Shown here piece after piece: positions 25,307-38,013 of a stretch of 64,000 bases of DNA. A program made the position numbers and the translations under genes. Origin of the DNA: Sanghuangporus weigelae (Eukaryota > Basidiomycota > Agaricomycetes > Hymenochaetales > Hymenochaetaceae); the NCBI GenBank assembly GCA_033182465.1, contig CP137321.1, positions 124,001-188,000 of the forward strand, in the 5' to 3' direction. The notes under the pieces were generated by a model. It did no database searches, was not told the origin of the DNA, and saw nothing but the letters and a program-made list of their open reading frames with translations. The first letter of the stretch is position 1. Each line of letters opens with the position of its first letter.

Positions 25307-26242
25307 TGAGTTCAATCGGACATCAGTTCCGCGGGAAAAAGTGATCGGCGTTTTGATCGGCGATCTCAGATCGTACTGAAGGAATCATCATCCTTGACTG
25401 AGAGTGCGCATAAGCTGGAAAACATTTAATGGATGTCGGTCGGTGGCACTCTCAATCAGCAGAATTTCCTTTGAGAGCTTAATCATGGTTCTCTTTTAGA
25501 ATTCGAGCCGGTCCACTTTGTTGCCATATAAATGACATGGACATCAATTTCACACAAGGGTTCGGGGAAACATTGGGTGAGAAACTTCCTGGGCAGTACT
25601 ACATATATAGTGGAGCCAAGAATAGCTTGAGATATGTCAGAAATACAACCAGGTCATGGGAAAGAGTGGATACATTGAGTTAGCCCTTTACCCCGGAATA
25701 CCGGTGTGCGCAGGCTGGAGTGCTGGCAGAAGGCAACACCCAGGATTGAAGACAGAGAAGAGAAGAAATCGGGATGAGGTGAGATGGGAAAGGCGAGTGC
25801 TAGCGAGTGCTGTGCATGATTGGGTGACGAAGACAAGACAGGCTGGAATGTGATGCTGTTCAAGTTTGACTGATACGTGATGATGCAAACATTCAATATT
25901 AATATTGAAAAGAAGTGGCTAACATCTACGTGTATGTCCGACAACAAGGTATATATACCAGTAATACGATGCGATTTGAAGAGAGAGAGAGAGTATCTTT
26001 GTGACACAGAGTTTCAACTCAATCCTTAATAAAACGCATAAATATTGATGGGGCAAGAAAGTCTAGAAAGAATTAGTTTGTGACGGAGTACTTCCAAATA
26101 AGGGAATTCTCGCGATTCTCGCGACGGGGATTTGTGCACCAGGTTGGCCGCTTTCCTTTCCTTTCCCAGCTTCCCTCCTTTCGCCTCGTACACGTCCAGT
26201 CCATCACGACACTGTCCCTCCTTTCATCTTGACGTCCACAAC
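25307..26242. other. intergenic region upstream of the chitin synthase
   Basis: No gene supported. A short GA tract (about 25981-25994) lies within it. The last 100 bases before 26243 are strongly pyrimidine-rich, typical of a basidiomycete core promoter and 5' leader. A minus-strand open frame at 25654-26007 is not convincing. Confidence 0.5.
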
Positions 26243-29200
26243 ATGGCGTCGTCTTCGACGTCTTCGTCGCCCGCTGCAAGCTCGGGCGACCTCACAGACC
26301 TCATCGCTTCCACTGGGTCGACGACAGTTTACCCGACCGACGATGCCATCCTCAACGTCCTCCAAGCTCGCTTTCGCGCCGACATGCCATATGCCCGCAT
26401 TAGCGCATCTAATCTGGTTGTTGTCAACCCGCTCAAGACGCTGGCGAATGTGAACGAGGCAAGTGCGAAGGAATATGAGGAGCGCTGTTACAAGGAGACG
26501 AGTGTGCCCACGCCTGGCTCTCCCAGGCCGCCCCAGCCGCACCCTTATGACCTTGCGGCTAAGGTGTATTTACTCATGCGACAACGAAAGCAGTCGCAGG
26601 CAATTCTCTTCAGGTGCGTTCGCCACGCCATTTTCTTAACTTATGTGTTGTTCCCATCTTCCTTACCAATGTTTCCAGGGGAATCACGGGCTCCGGAAAA
26701 ACGGAGACCTCAAAATTACTTGTCAACCAAATTCTCCGACTCTCCGCACGCTCAAAGCGGGAACAAAAGGTGGCGGAGCAAATCAAGGCGCTGCAGATGC
26801 TGCTAGATTCATTTGGAAATGCAAAGACGCTCATTAATCCGAACGCCTCGCGGCACGGTCGTTACTTAGAGTTGCACTTCACCGAGCGCGGGCGCATCGG
26901 TTCGGCTAAGGTACTCACGTACGGGCTGGACAAGACACGTTTGACGAGACTCACACATGAGGAGCGCACGTTCCATGTCTTCTACCAAGTTCTTGCAGGA
27001 GCAACGACGGAGGAGCGTGATCGCCTGAATATGGAGGATCCTTCGGATTATGCTCTGCTTGCCTCATCAGGATGCTACCGTCTACCTGGCGGCCCGTTCA
27101 GTGATGATGCTACGGCAATGACTGAATTGCGTATGGCCATGCGTACGCTGGGCTTCAAGACAAAGCATGTGACTGCCATCTTCAACCTCCTCATCGCTAT
27201 TCTTCTACTCGGTAACCTCGAGTTCGTTGAAGGAGTCTCAAGAGAGGATACCGCGCATGTTGCGAATCCACTCGTCCTCGATCATGTGGCACGCTTGCTC
27301 GGTGTGACTTCTGAAGACCTGGCTCAGGCTCTCACGAACAAGACAAGCTACGTACGAAAGGAATTGTACACTGTCCTTCTAAGCCCGCAACAGAGTGCTA
27401 TGCAGCGCGATCAGCTCGTGCGAGACTTGTACGCCATCTTGTTCTCTTTCGTCGTGGAAACAGCGAACCACAAGCTCGCTCCCAATGCAGCAGATCCGCC
27501 GCCACCCGCGCAGATCGTCCTTCTTGACCAGGCGGGCTTCCAAACTCGTTCGCCATCGGGAACGAACTCGATTGCGCTTACGTCACATGCACCGCTGATC
27601 GCTGCTTATGGTCAGAATGGGTTCCAGGAGTTCTGCATCAACTTTGCCGATGAGCTTCTTCATTCGTATGTCGTCCGGAATACCTTCGAGGATGCGGTAG
27701 GGCACAATGCGCACCTTACGGGTGATGGTGTTTCATTACCGTCCATTGAGACCATGGACAACTCTGGATGTGTCGAGTTGCTACGTGGTGCTCAATTAAG
27801 CGAACGGGCGCACCGTAAACCTGGCGGAATACTCGGTGTTATGAACAAGACCTGCAGTGCGCTCAAGCAGGGAAAGGGAGGCGATAAGCGTGATGAGGAT
27901 ATGTTGCAGGACTTGATAACCAAGTTTGGTGTGCACGCTTCGTTTTCCACAACTCCCTCCTTAGGTGGCGCTGCGTCGGAAAAGTACACATTTGGCATCA
28001 ATCACTATGCTGGACCGTGCTCGTACGATGTGACGCAATTCACTGAGAAAGATACCGATTTGTTGGACGCTGGATTTGTTGCTTTGCTTCGAAACTCGAC
28101 CGAGTCTTTCGTATCGAAACTTGTTTCAGGCCCGAGCTTGGCGACCGAGACTCACCACCAGGATCCGACGATTGTTGTTCAGGCACAGGTGTCTTCCAGA
28201 CCGCTGCGTCATCCTACCGCTATCACTTCCGGGAGCCCCTCGCAGGATGAACCGAATCAGCTTGATCCAGCCAAGACGTACCCCATCACGACACAGCTCA
28301 ATCATACGCTTTCAGAGCTCTTCTTCGCGTTGGATCGCACTCACTTATGGTCTGTCTCGTGTATCCGACCGAATGACTCGGGTTCTCCGAACTCCTTTGA
28401 CAAGCGACGTGTGAAGGCGCAGATTAGGTCATTGTTATTGCCGGACTTCATTGCTCGATGTCGTCTGGACTATGCCGTCGACTTTGAGCAAGAGGAGTTT
28501 TGTGATCGCTATGTACCGACCATGTTAGGCGAGACTCCTTTAAGGATCCGACAATGCGTGCAAAAGAACGGGTTGAAAGAAGGGTCAGATTACGTTCTGG
28601 GTCATCGGTCTATCTTTTTGACGTACGATGCGTGGAAGCTTGTTGAAGATGGTGTGAGAGAGCAGGAGAAAGCTAGTGCGGCCGTTGGAGGTGCGGTCGA
28701 TGATGATAGTTATGTTGACGATGCGGTGACGGAGCATACGCAAGAGGCTAGCAACTTCGGTGGTGGGGACTATTTTAATGAGAGTGTGGATAACCTGTTG
28801 CTTTCAAGGTCGATGTCTGGGTTGAATGCCCTTGAGCCCAATAACGGGAGATACGGGGCCGGTGGTCTCAAATCGCCTGGCATTGAGGCAACGCCAGCTT
28901 ACACCGAGCCTGACGACGGTAGTGCTTGGGGCTCAGAGTGGGACAAGAAAGGCGGCGATCGCAGTCCTCCGCAAGAGACGCTGCCGAAAGAAGCTGGACT
29001 TGTGGTGCACAACGCCCCGAATACCGTCGAGGAGGTACCAACCAGCCGCTCGCGGCGTTTCTGGCTTATCGTCGTCACGATCTGTACATGGTGGATTCCC
29101 GACTTCGTGCTCAAGTACGTCGGTCGGATGAAGCGGCCTGATATCCGTCTTGCGTGGCGCGAAAAACTCACGATCTGCATGCTCATATTCTTCACCTGCG

Positions 29201-32200
29201 CATTCATCTTGTTCTACATCATCCTGTTTGGCAGGCTCCTCTGTCCGAACTTCGACAAGGCGTGGAACCTGGAAGAGGTTTCACAGCATTCGGGCGATAA
29301 TGATTTCTTCGTTGCGATCCAGGGACGTGTATACGACGTGACGGACTTTGTGGGTCACGATCATAGCGACATCACCGGCTCGCCGAGTAATAGTGAGGCG
29401 GTTACAGAGCAGCTCGGCGGGGCAGACATGACGCACTACTTCCCTCCGCCTCTCGCACTTGCGTGTTCCGGAGTGACGAGTGATGAAACGTTGCAGCTCC
29501 AGTACAAGAATTTCTCTGCGGTTTCACCGACTGCGGTTCATACCTCTGGCTCGTCGGCATCTGACCCGAATTCGGCGCTGGCCAATGAGAATTGGTACAC
29601 CGAGACGTTCTTGCCGCGGATCAACAGGTTCTATAAGGGTCCCGTTGTTTACGATAAAGCGGCGATAAAATCTGCGGCTGAGGATGAGAACCAAGAGAAG
29701 TGCGTGTTTCATTCGTTTTCGTTTTCTTTAGTCCTCAACGTTGAGCTTACATTCCTTTTTAGAATCTGGGCCTTCTACCATGGCAGGGTCTATGACTTGA
29801 CGGACTACCTCAACACGCTCGATGTCTTCAACAACGCGGACAACTACAAGTTCTTGGATGATGATATCGTCGATGCGTTCAAGGAGGGTGCCGGGGGCGA
29901 CATCTCGGACGCGCTTGATGAAGTGCTGGCGACTAAGGACGCTGGCACGGCTAATGCGAACATGAACTGCATACGGAACGCATTCTTTGTCGGCGAGAGT
30001 GATTTCAGGAAGTCCGCGCGCTGCAAGGTTCAGAATATCATCCTATTGGCGGCTTCTATCATTCTTGTTGTCATCATTGCGTCGAAGTGTGAGTCCCCGT
30101 ACCTTAGGAATAGGTTTGTAGCCTTGACTGATAAATTTTTGTGGTGTCACACAGTCTTTGCTGCCTTGCAGCTGTCACCGAAGCGTTATCCGGAACTCCA
30201 GGACAAATTCGTCATCTGTCAAGTTCCTTGCTACACGGAAGGTGAAGACTCCTTACGACGTACGATCGATTCGCTTGCGGCTTTGAAATACGACGACAAG
30301 CGGAAGCTCATCTTTGTCATCTGCGACGGGAACATCATTGGTAGTGGGAACGACCGTCCGACTCCTCGTATCGTGCTTGACCTTCTCGGTGTGGACCCGA
30401 AACTTGATCCCGAGCCTCTGTTGTTCAAGTCTATTGGTGAAGGATCGAAACAGCTTAATTACGGGAAGGTTTACTCTGGATTGTACGAATTCGAAGGACA
30501 CGTCGTTCCGTGCGTACATTCTTTTCGTAATGGTGTTATGAAGACCTGATAATCTGAGAATTTAACAGATACATCGTAGTTGTCAAGGTTGGCAAGCCAA
30601 CTGAACGGTCAAAACCAGGCAATCGTGGCAAGCGTGATTCCCAGATTCTTGTGATGCACTACTTGAATCGCGTACACTTCGATGCGCCGATGTCTCCTCT
30701 GGAGCTTGAGATTTATCATCAGATGAGGAATGTCATTGGTATTGATCCTGCATTCTACGAGTACTTGTTCACTGTCGACGCCGACACAGTATGTCTTTCC
30801 TTTGCTCATGATTATGTTGTGGATATTAATGTGTTTTTGAACTAGTCCGTCACCCCCGACTCCCTTAACCGACTTGTTGCGTGCGCTGCTGATGACTCGA
30901 AGATTATCGGAATATGCGGAGAGACGAAGCTTGACAATGAGGAGGGCTCGTGGTGGACAATGATTCAGGTTCGTACGGACTATTCTGTTGTTCCAAATAA
31001 GCAAGTTAATCACGTCTATTAGGTGTACGAGTACTACATTTCCCACCACTTGTCGAAGGCATTTGAGAGTTTGTTCGGCTCCGTAACGTGTCTTCCAGGA
31101 TGTTTCTCGTTGTATCGCATTCGTACGGCAGACAAGGGTCGACCTATTATCATTTCGAACCGCATCATCGATGAATACTCGGATGGCAACGTCGATACGC
31201 TGCACAAGAAGAATCTGTTCTCGCTCGGTGAAGATCGATTCTTGACAACATTGCTGATCAAGCATTTCCCGACGTTCAAGCTCAAATTCAGTCCGGATGC
31301 CGTCGCTCACACCATCGCACCCGAATCGTGGACTGTCTTGCTGTCTCAGAGGCGACGGTGGATCAACTCGACGGTGCATAATTTGTGCGAGCTTATCTTT
31401 ATACCGGAGCTCTGCGGTATTTGTTGTTTCTCGATGCGTTTCGTTGTTTTCATCGATCTTTTGGGAACCATTGTGAGTGGAATCGTCTCTGCTTACAGTT
31501 CTGTGACTCATTGGTCCAAAACAACTTTGTAGATCTTGCCCGCTACTGTTGTCTATGTACGTGGTCACTCAGTCGATAGTGGTCCGAACTCATATCTTCT
31601 CTAGCTCATTTACCTCGTCGTCACTGTTGCAACCGGGTCGGGTGCAATCCCAACGATCTCTCTCATCATGATAGCTGCTGTCTACGGTCTTCAGGTGGGT
31701 ATCGATCATCGCTTCCAAGTCCTTTTGCTCACACTTCCCCTTTATTAGGCACTCATTTTTATTCTCAAACGAGAGTTCATGCTCGTCGGGTGGATGGTTG
31801 TCTATCTTCTTTCGTACGTTCAGACAGTCCATCCTCTCGGGTTTCTGTGACTTATGTTCGGTTCTAGTTACCCAGTCTACAGTTTCTTCCTTCCCATCTA
31901 TTCCTTCTGGTGCATGGATGACTTCAGCTGGGGTAACACGCGTGTTGTCGTAGGCGAGGGTAACAACAAGAAGGTCATTATGGCGGAGGATGAGAAGTTT
32001 GATGATAGTATGATCCCGCTCAAGAAGTTCAGCGGTAAGTGCTTTCATCCCGCAGGATTTTGTGTCTGCGTTCTAATAGATATTTGACGCAGAATACGAA
32101 GCTGAAGCTTGGGAGAATGGATCTCATCGTTCCGATGATACCCGCACAGGATATAACTCTGGGAGCCGCTCCAGGCAAAATGCATCTCCGTCAAGACCTG

Positions 32201-32922
32201 AATCCATCAGGAGCTATCACCAGGCGTCCCAGTCAGGAGACTATTACCGTGACACGAACCTCACTTATAACAACTCGTCGAATCCGAACCTCCGGTTACC
32301 GAATAAGCCGTCTCTCAGCAACATGTCGTACCACACAGGCGTTCAATCTCAGCATACCGGGCGAGGATCTACAGCTGGCTTCAACTCGGGAGCCCCTCAG
32401 CTCGGTCAAATGCCATTTGTTCCATTCGCTGGTGGACCTGTATCTGTCACTGGGTCTGACTACGGGGCAGGCAACTTTATGGGGCCTATGAACGCGGGTA
32501 CGAACTTCGCGACGTCGATGTATGGCATGCCCATGATGAGCACTGGGTCACAGATCGGATTCAACGCTGGGATGCAGCCACCAATGGCTCCAATGGGTAT
32601 GCAGCAACGTCCGGTATCAACGTTCTCTCTGGCAACGACGATGAATCCATTCGCTTCGGGGCCGAGTATGAATGAGAATCCGTCTGATGATGAGCTGTTC
32701 AGTGCTCTGCAGAAGTACTTGCTTACTCAGGATTTGATGACTGTTACGAAAAAGTGAGTACAATTCGGGCGGTTAAAATTTTGATGCTATTTTGCTGACT
32801 TCGCTCTTCTTTGCACCAGGTCTGCGCGTGACGCTATGGCAGCCAAATTCCCTAGAGCTGATCTATCAACACGCAAGGACTTCCTCAACCAATCTATTGA
32901 TAAGATCCTCTCGGAATCATAG
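26243..32922 (+). CDS. chitin synthase with N-terminal myosin motor domain (class V/VII type)
   Basis: Thirteen exons (26243-26613, 26679-29699, 29763-30088, 30155-30509, 30569-30788, 30846-30968, 31023-31472, 31533-31556, 31605-31694, 31749-31813, 31868-32034, 32093-32753, 32820-32922) give 1991 residues. The enzyme polymerises UDP-GlcNAc into chitin at the plasma membrane. Order: myosin-like motor (about 1-780; P-loop GITGSGKTE near 125), membrane helices around 914 and 952, a cytochrome b5-like fold ([17 protein letters not shown], about 1000), then the catalytic domain with VDADT, GEDRFLT and the signature [12 protein letters not shown] (about 1581), further helices including [13 protein letters not shown], and a C-terminal DEK-C-like domain ([13 protein letters not shown]). 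The motor's switch regions are altered (NPNASRHGR for the usual NxxSSRFG; LDQAGFQ for DxxGFE), so it may bind rather than walk on actin. Confidence 0.95.
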
Positions 32923-33995
32923 ACGTTCGGACATTCATTCGTATTTGCAACTCATGAATCATGCCTTCCCCACCCCTCTCTCATGCGAAGTTAGTAGACA
33001 CTACTTCTCTGTCGTTCGTTCTCTGCTTGCCAGCTCCTATCGACGTAATATTGCATAGCACGGTTTGTATTTACAGGACCTCTCTTACGCTCTCTTTCTC
33101 CTCTCTGCATTCTTCTCTCATCGTTCGCTCGCCCTGGACATCTCAGGCTTCACAATCGCATGTCATGGACTATGGACAACTATAACTACTGCTATTTCAA
33201 CTCCCTCCTCTCGCTCTTCTCCCATCCTTTCCTTTCTTCTTCTCTAGTGGTTTCGCCTCGATTAATAACGTCGTCCCTTTTCTTATCTCTGTGTTCGTTG
33301 GACATTAGTATATCTAGTAATGAAATGCTTTGTAGGTTCAGTATTGCGGAGGCGAGAATTGTTCATGTGTCTGCGTAACTAGCATTGTTTCCTACTTCTG
33401 GTCGTCTGAAAATACCTCAAAGCGCATGCACATTCCAGCCCATTTGCTGGTCATTGCAGTTTGGCTGAATAAGAAAGGCAGGAGAAAGGAGTGACTACAT
33501 ACAGTAAGAATACAGCAAAACCTGTGGATAAGAATATCGTTTCTCGAGATTTGTATCTGTCTCTCGACACAGCTTCCCCTTATGGATATCATCATAGAGT
33601 CAAACTAAGTCTACTAGACGATCGATCTAAAAGTTCTGTCTCGAGTTACTTATTTTCGAAAAACCAAATATTCTTATTCACAGGTTTTCTGTATTCTTAG
33701 ACACAGGTTCTACTGTAGTGCTATTTAAGTCGAACAAGACAGGTGGTAGTGGGATTGACGAACAACCAAGATGACTGGAACGCACGGTCAGGATTCAGTA
33801 CATATTACAAATCATTCGGATAGTACATCAGTGGGATATGATGGCAAGGTGAAAGATATGCAAAGCAGCAGACTATCAAAACGATATGATGTATCCCATA
33901 AAAGCCAGTGCACAGCGAGGTCGGAAGTGTCAAACAGAGTTGGTGGCCTCCCTGAGCTTATTTAAGCGAGACAGGACGTCTGTGTCACGGAAGTC
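32923..33995. other. intergenic region, convergent between chitin synthase and F-box cluster
   Basis: Very T/C-rich for the first 350 bases, the chitin synthase 3' flank. The rest shows no gene. Its last 30 bases belong to the duplicated block shared with 36.11-36.22 kb. Confidence 0.5.
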
Positions 33996-35538
33996 TTAGA
34001 AACAGAAGACACAGAGGAGTCCGTACTCACCTGAAATTTGCCTTGTAGAAAAAAGACCCTTTGACATCACTGAAACGTGAGCGTTGGGATAAGCTTCACG
34101 AATCCGGTCCTCGTCGATCTCGCGACACCATATAGCTGAAATCCTCTGTGGCTTCGACGTGCCCCTGCGCGCGTTGTGTATGATGTCGAGAAACGCTTCG
34201 GTCGATATATCTGCCATAAAGATCAAGATGTCCATGGTTTCTGGGTCACGACCACCCTGTTGGTAACTCCATGTAACAGTCATTCTCCCCAGATAAGTCC
34301 ACGTTATGAATTCTCTGAGCTGATTCGAGATGTTCCTTAGCATTGCCGCTATGAAACTATTTACGTCTGGATCGCTTTGTCGACATACAAAAATGAGCTT
34401 TTGCAGTGACAGATAAGTAGAGACTGCACAGGCAATCGCTGACGCTTGGGATTCATGTAAATAATGCTTCGGCAAAAATTTGAGCACACAGATGCGCAGG
34501 GTTGTCAGAGTACGTAGGATCAAGTGCTCCAATAGGGTGGCAATGTAAGGGAAACAATCCTTGTTCACTTTGAGTTCCATCTGTCGGAGGTTTCCCAAGG
34601 TGACCTTTCGATCCGATTGTATGCTCAGGTCTCTATTCAAGAAGACCAATTTATGAACAACGATATTAAGCGAGAGGAGGAGCGGGACCGAAGCAAGAAA
34701 GTCCAACAACCCAGAATAGGTGTCGGTCCCATTCCGTATTTCAAGATGGCAGTCCGTAATCGTGTTGGTCATCATCGGAAGAGGAACAAAGACCGTGCTC
34801 AATCGCACAAGTCGTGGCATCGGAAATTCCATATGAAAGTTCCTCCAATGATCATAGAAGTTCTGGGGTGGATCGATATGTACGTCCCAAAAATGTGCAC
34901 TGTGTCGCAGGAGCTCCTCGGCATCTGAACGTAGCTTTCCGGTCATCAAGCTCAGCCAGCCTTCTCCTTTGAATGAGACCCTAGCTCTAAGCGGAAACCC
35001 TCGACTCCGGTGAACGATTGTCGAGATTTGCTCCTCGCTTAAATCCATCGACAGCTCACATCCGGCCCAGACTGTTGGTGAGGCCGCTATCGATTTGAAT
35101 CGCGAGCAGACGAGTGCCAAATTAACAGCATCGTCGTAACTAGATACCATTTGCTCCATGATTTTCAAAAGTAATTCATCAGGAAGCTTGTGTATTCCCT
35201 GAGACGAATTCTGTGCCATCGTATCGTTGTTTCTGCACGGTTTGACCTGTAGTCGATGCGCTGAAAACAGTACGAGGTAAATCGTCGACTCCTTCTCGAT
35301 GCTGTAATCCGAGAGTGTACGACCATTCTCGAGGTGCTTTCCCTCAAAGATCAAGTAGCGTTGTTGGTCGGGCGGAATGCTACCGGAAGATCAATTTAGA
35401 GCAATAAAATACACGCGCAAAATATCTACGTACCTTGCCTTATCATGAATCTTGTTTTTAACCGTCTCGATGGAGTCGGACGATTCAACCTCAAGGATGG
35501 TCTCGCCAGTCAACGCCTTAACGAAGATCTGCGTGATT
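33996..35538 (-). CDS. ubiquitin-like domain fused to F-box protein (subfamily A copy 2), 5' end unresolved
   Basis: Two exons are clear: 35538-35434 and 35379-33996, with a 54-bp intron. Together they encode a near-canonical ubiquitin fold ([54 protein letters not shown]), then a short linker, then an F-box ([35 protein letters not shown]) and a leucine-rich tail. Lysines matching K6, K27, K29, K33, K48 and K63 are kept; K11 is Glu and one residue beside it is missing. The C-terminal LRLRGG is replaced by [10 protein letters not shown], so there is no diglycine and the module should not be cleaved or conjugated. Ubiquitin-like plus F-box occurs in animal FBXO7; a role in proteasome or SCF binding is inference. 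A further 5' exon ending at 35609 is likely, but no clean start codon was found; a TATAAAA lies on this strand near 35705. Confidence 0.8.
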
Positions 35539-36473
35539 CTGAGAGCGATAAGGAACAGAAGTCAGCCATAGCGACTCCAGAGAGGTCAATAAGACGATAG
35601 ATACTCACATCGGTGGGATCAAAAGTGATTTGAGTTTGTTGCTAAACGATGTTGGATGTGGTCTGAGGGTAAGATAGAGAATCACCACTCATGACGGGGT
35701 TTTTATACTACCGGGTGATCTCTGTTGGAAATTCTCGAGTTCACTACAACTCCTTTATTACTTCAGCGTGAAGAAAAAATCGGCGAATGCATGCATAGTA
35801 TAGAGCATGGTTCTGAGTGAAAGGATAACGAAAAACGGTCCATTATTGTAATTAAAAAACCAGGAAAAAATGTTTTTATATGTATTTCTTGGTATAGATG
35901 GTGGCAAAACAATCCGTTGGTTGGTTTATTCTTGCTCAAATATCATATATAAGCTATTCAAATCCACAATATATCATAAGAGCTTTTTCTGAAACAGAAG
36001 ATGTTGGGCTGAATTGAATTTGACAAAAGACTGCCTATGAGTGAGAAATGGGTGACCGAAAGATCGACTCGCCTCATTTGGAAAAACCTCGGACAAAAAA
36101 AAAGAACGGTCAGAATTCAATACATAGGGACAGGATGTCTGTGTCACGGAAGTCTTAGACTTAGAAACGGAAGACACAGAGGAATCCGTACTCACCTGAA
36201 AGTTGCCTGAAAAGAGCACTATCTGAAGAAGTCAACGGATAACCCCCAGTAGGCAGGAAACCCTCACAATCGCGTGAGGGAGTCTCTATTTTCTGTACAC
36301 CTTTTATACACTACCATACATGTCTCGAATACGTCCATATCTAGTTTAATCTAAATTTCAGTAGCTCCATCACAGTCGTCACGGTCTCGGATCAGCATGA
36401 ACACAAGCTCCAACAATCTGGTATCACTGAAACGTGAGCGTTGGGATAAGCTTCACGACAATTTCAGAACGCA
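35539..36473. other. spacer between two duplicated F-box genes
   Basis: Contains the probable 5' exon (to about 35609) and promoter of the ubiquitin-like/F-box gene. It also contains a copy (about 36115-36200) of the 3' flank of that gene, marking the edge of a segmental duplication. About 190-200 bp at 36230-36425 have no counterpart in the other copy and read as an insertion of unknown type. Confidence 0.55.
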
Positions 36474-38013
36474 TTATAGCTGACAGAACGCATTCAATAT
36501 AGCTGAAATCTCCCGCGGCTTCGACGTGCTCCGGCGCGCGTTATGTATGATGTCGAGAAACGCTTCGGTCGATAGATCTGCCTCACAGATCATCATGTCC
36601 ATGGTTTCTGGGTCGCGACCACCCTGTTGGTAACTCCATGTAACAGCCATTCTCCACGAAAAAAAAATCCACAATTTATAATGTCTGAGGTGATTCGAGA
36701 TGTTCATTAGCATCGCCGCTACGAAACTATTTACGGTCGTGTCTGCTGCAAAAAGATTGGAGAGATTAAGATCTGGGTTACTTTCTGCCATATAATGAAG
36801 ACATTGAGGTTTTGTAGTGACGGATAACAGAAGACTGCATGGGCAATCGCTGACGCCTGAGAATCACGTAAATATTGATCCCGAAAAATCTTGCGGAAGT
36901 AGATGTCCAGGGTGGTCAGAGTATGTGGAATCAAGTGCTCCAGTAGGGTGGCGATGTAAAGGGCACAGTCTATGTTCGCCTCGAGTTTCATCTGACGGAG
37001 ATTTCCTAAGGTAACGTTCCGATCCGATTGTATGCTCAGATCTCTTTCCAAGTAACCCTCCAGTTTAAGAACAATAATATCGAGCGAGAGGAGGAGCGGG
37101 ACTGAAGCAAGAAAATCCAACAACCCAGAATATGTGTCGGTCCCATTCCGTAGTTCAAGACGGCAATCCGTAATCGTGTTGGTCATCATCGGACGAGGAA
37201 CAAAGACCGTGTTCAATCGCACGAGTCGTGGCATCGGAAATTCCATATGAAAGTTCCTCCAATGATCATAGAAGTTCTGGGGTAGATCGATGTGTACGTC
37301 CCAAAAATGTGCACTGTGTCGCAGGATCTTCTCGGCATCTGAAGGTAGCTTTTCGGTCTCCAATCTCAGCCAGCCTTCTCCTTTGAATGAGACCCTAGCT
37401 CTAAGCGGAAACCCTCGACTCCGGTGAACGATAGTCGAGATTTGTTCCTGGCTTAAATCCATCGACAGTTCGCAACTGGCCCAGACCGTTGGCGAGGCCG
37501 CTATCGATTTGAATCGCGAGCAGGCGAGTGCCAAATTAACAGCATCGTCGTAACCAGACACCATTTGCTCCATTATTTTCAAAAGTAGCTCATCAGGAAG
37601 CTTGCGTATCCCCTGAGACGAATTCTGTGCCATCATATCGTTGTTTCTGCACGATTTGACCCCGTGGTACAGGCGCGGTGGTGTATGGATCTTGAACAGC
37701 AATTCCGTCTGAAGCTTGTCAGCTACTGGTATATGACGACGAAACTTCAGGTGGATGTTGACTCACCGTTGGCGTCGCTTGTTGGCGTCGCTTGATGGTT
37801 GATAAGAAAGAAGCACCAATGGTTTTCGCCGGCAATGCCCTTCACTTGTATGTGATTTGAGTCAGAGCTATATTCCGCTGTAACAGGCAATTGCAGTCCA
37901 CACCTAGTCATAATTGTTGCTGCGAGATCTAGCCTGGATCCCGGAGGAAAATTTGGCGCTACAATGAATATTGCTTTGATAGTCGTTTCGTCTGCGGACG
38001 GACTACAATCCAT
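36474..38013 (-). pseudogene. F-box protein, subfamily A copy 3, probably broken
   Basis: Exon 1 (38013-37767) encodes an 82-residue module (MDCSPSADETTIKAIFIVAP...) found nowhere else intact in the window. A 41-bp intron joins it in frame to exon 2 from 37725, which carries the F-box ([16 protein letters not shown]). From CRNND onward it is highly similar to the ubiquitin-like/F-box gene. The frame ends at 36731, and a second frame (36791-36474) carries the rest of the homology ([30 protein letters not shown]). An insertion of roughly 25-30 nt relative to the sister gene shifts the frame, and I found no splice pair that restores it. The C-terminal end is also scrambled. A truncated but expressed protein is possible. 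The outermost nested transposon begins only 66 bp upstream of the start codon. Confidence 0.65.

Noticed and set aside
25654-26007. 117-codon open frame on the minus strand upstream of the chitin synthase
   Set aside because: No recognisable motif, lies in promoter-like pyrimidine-rich DNA and has no splice partners.
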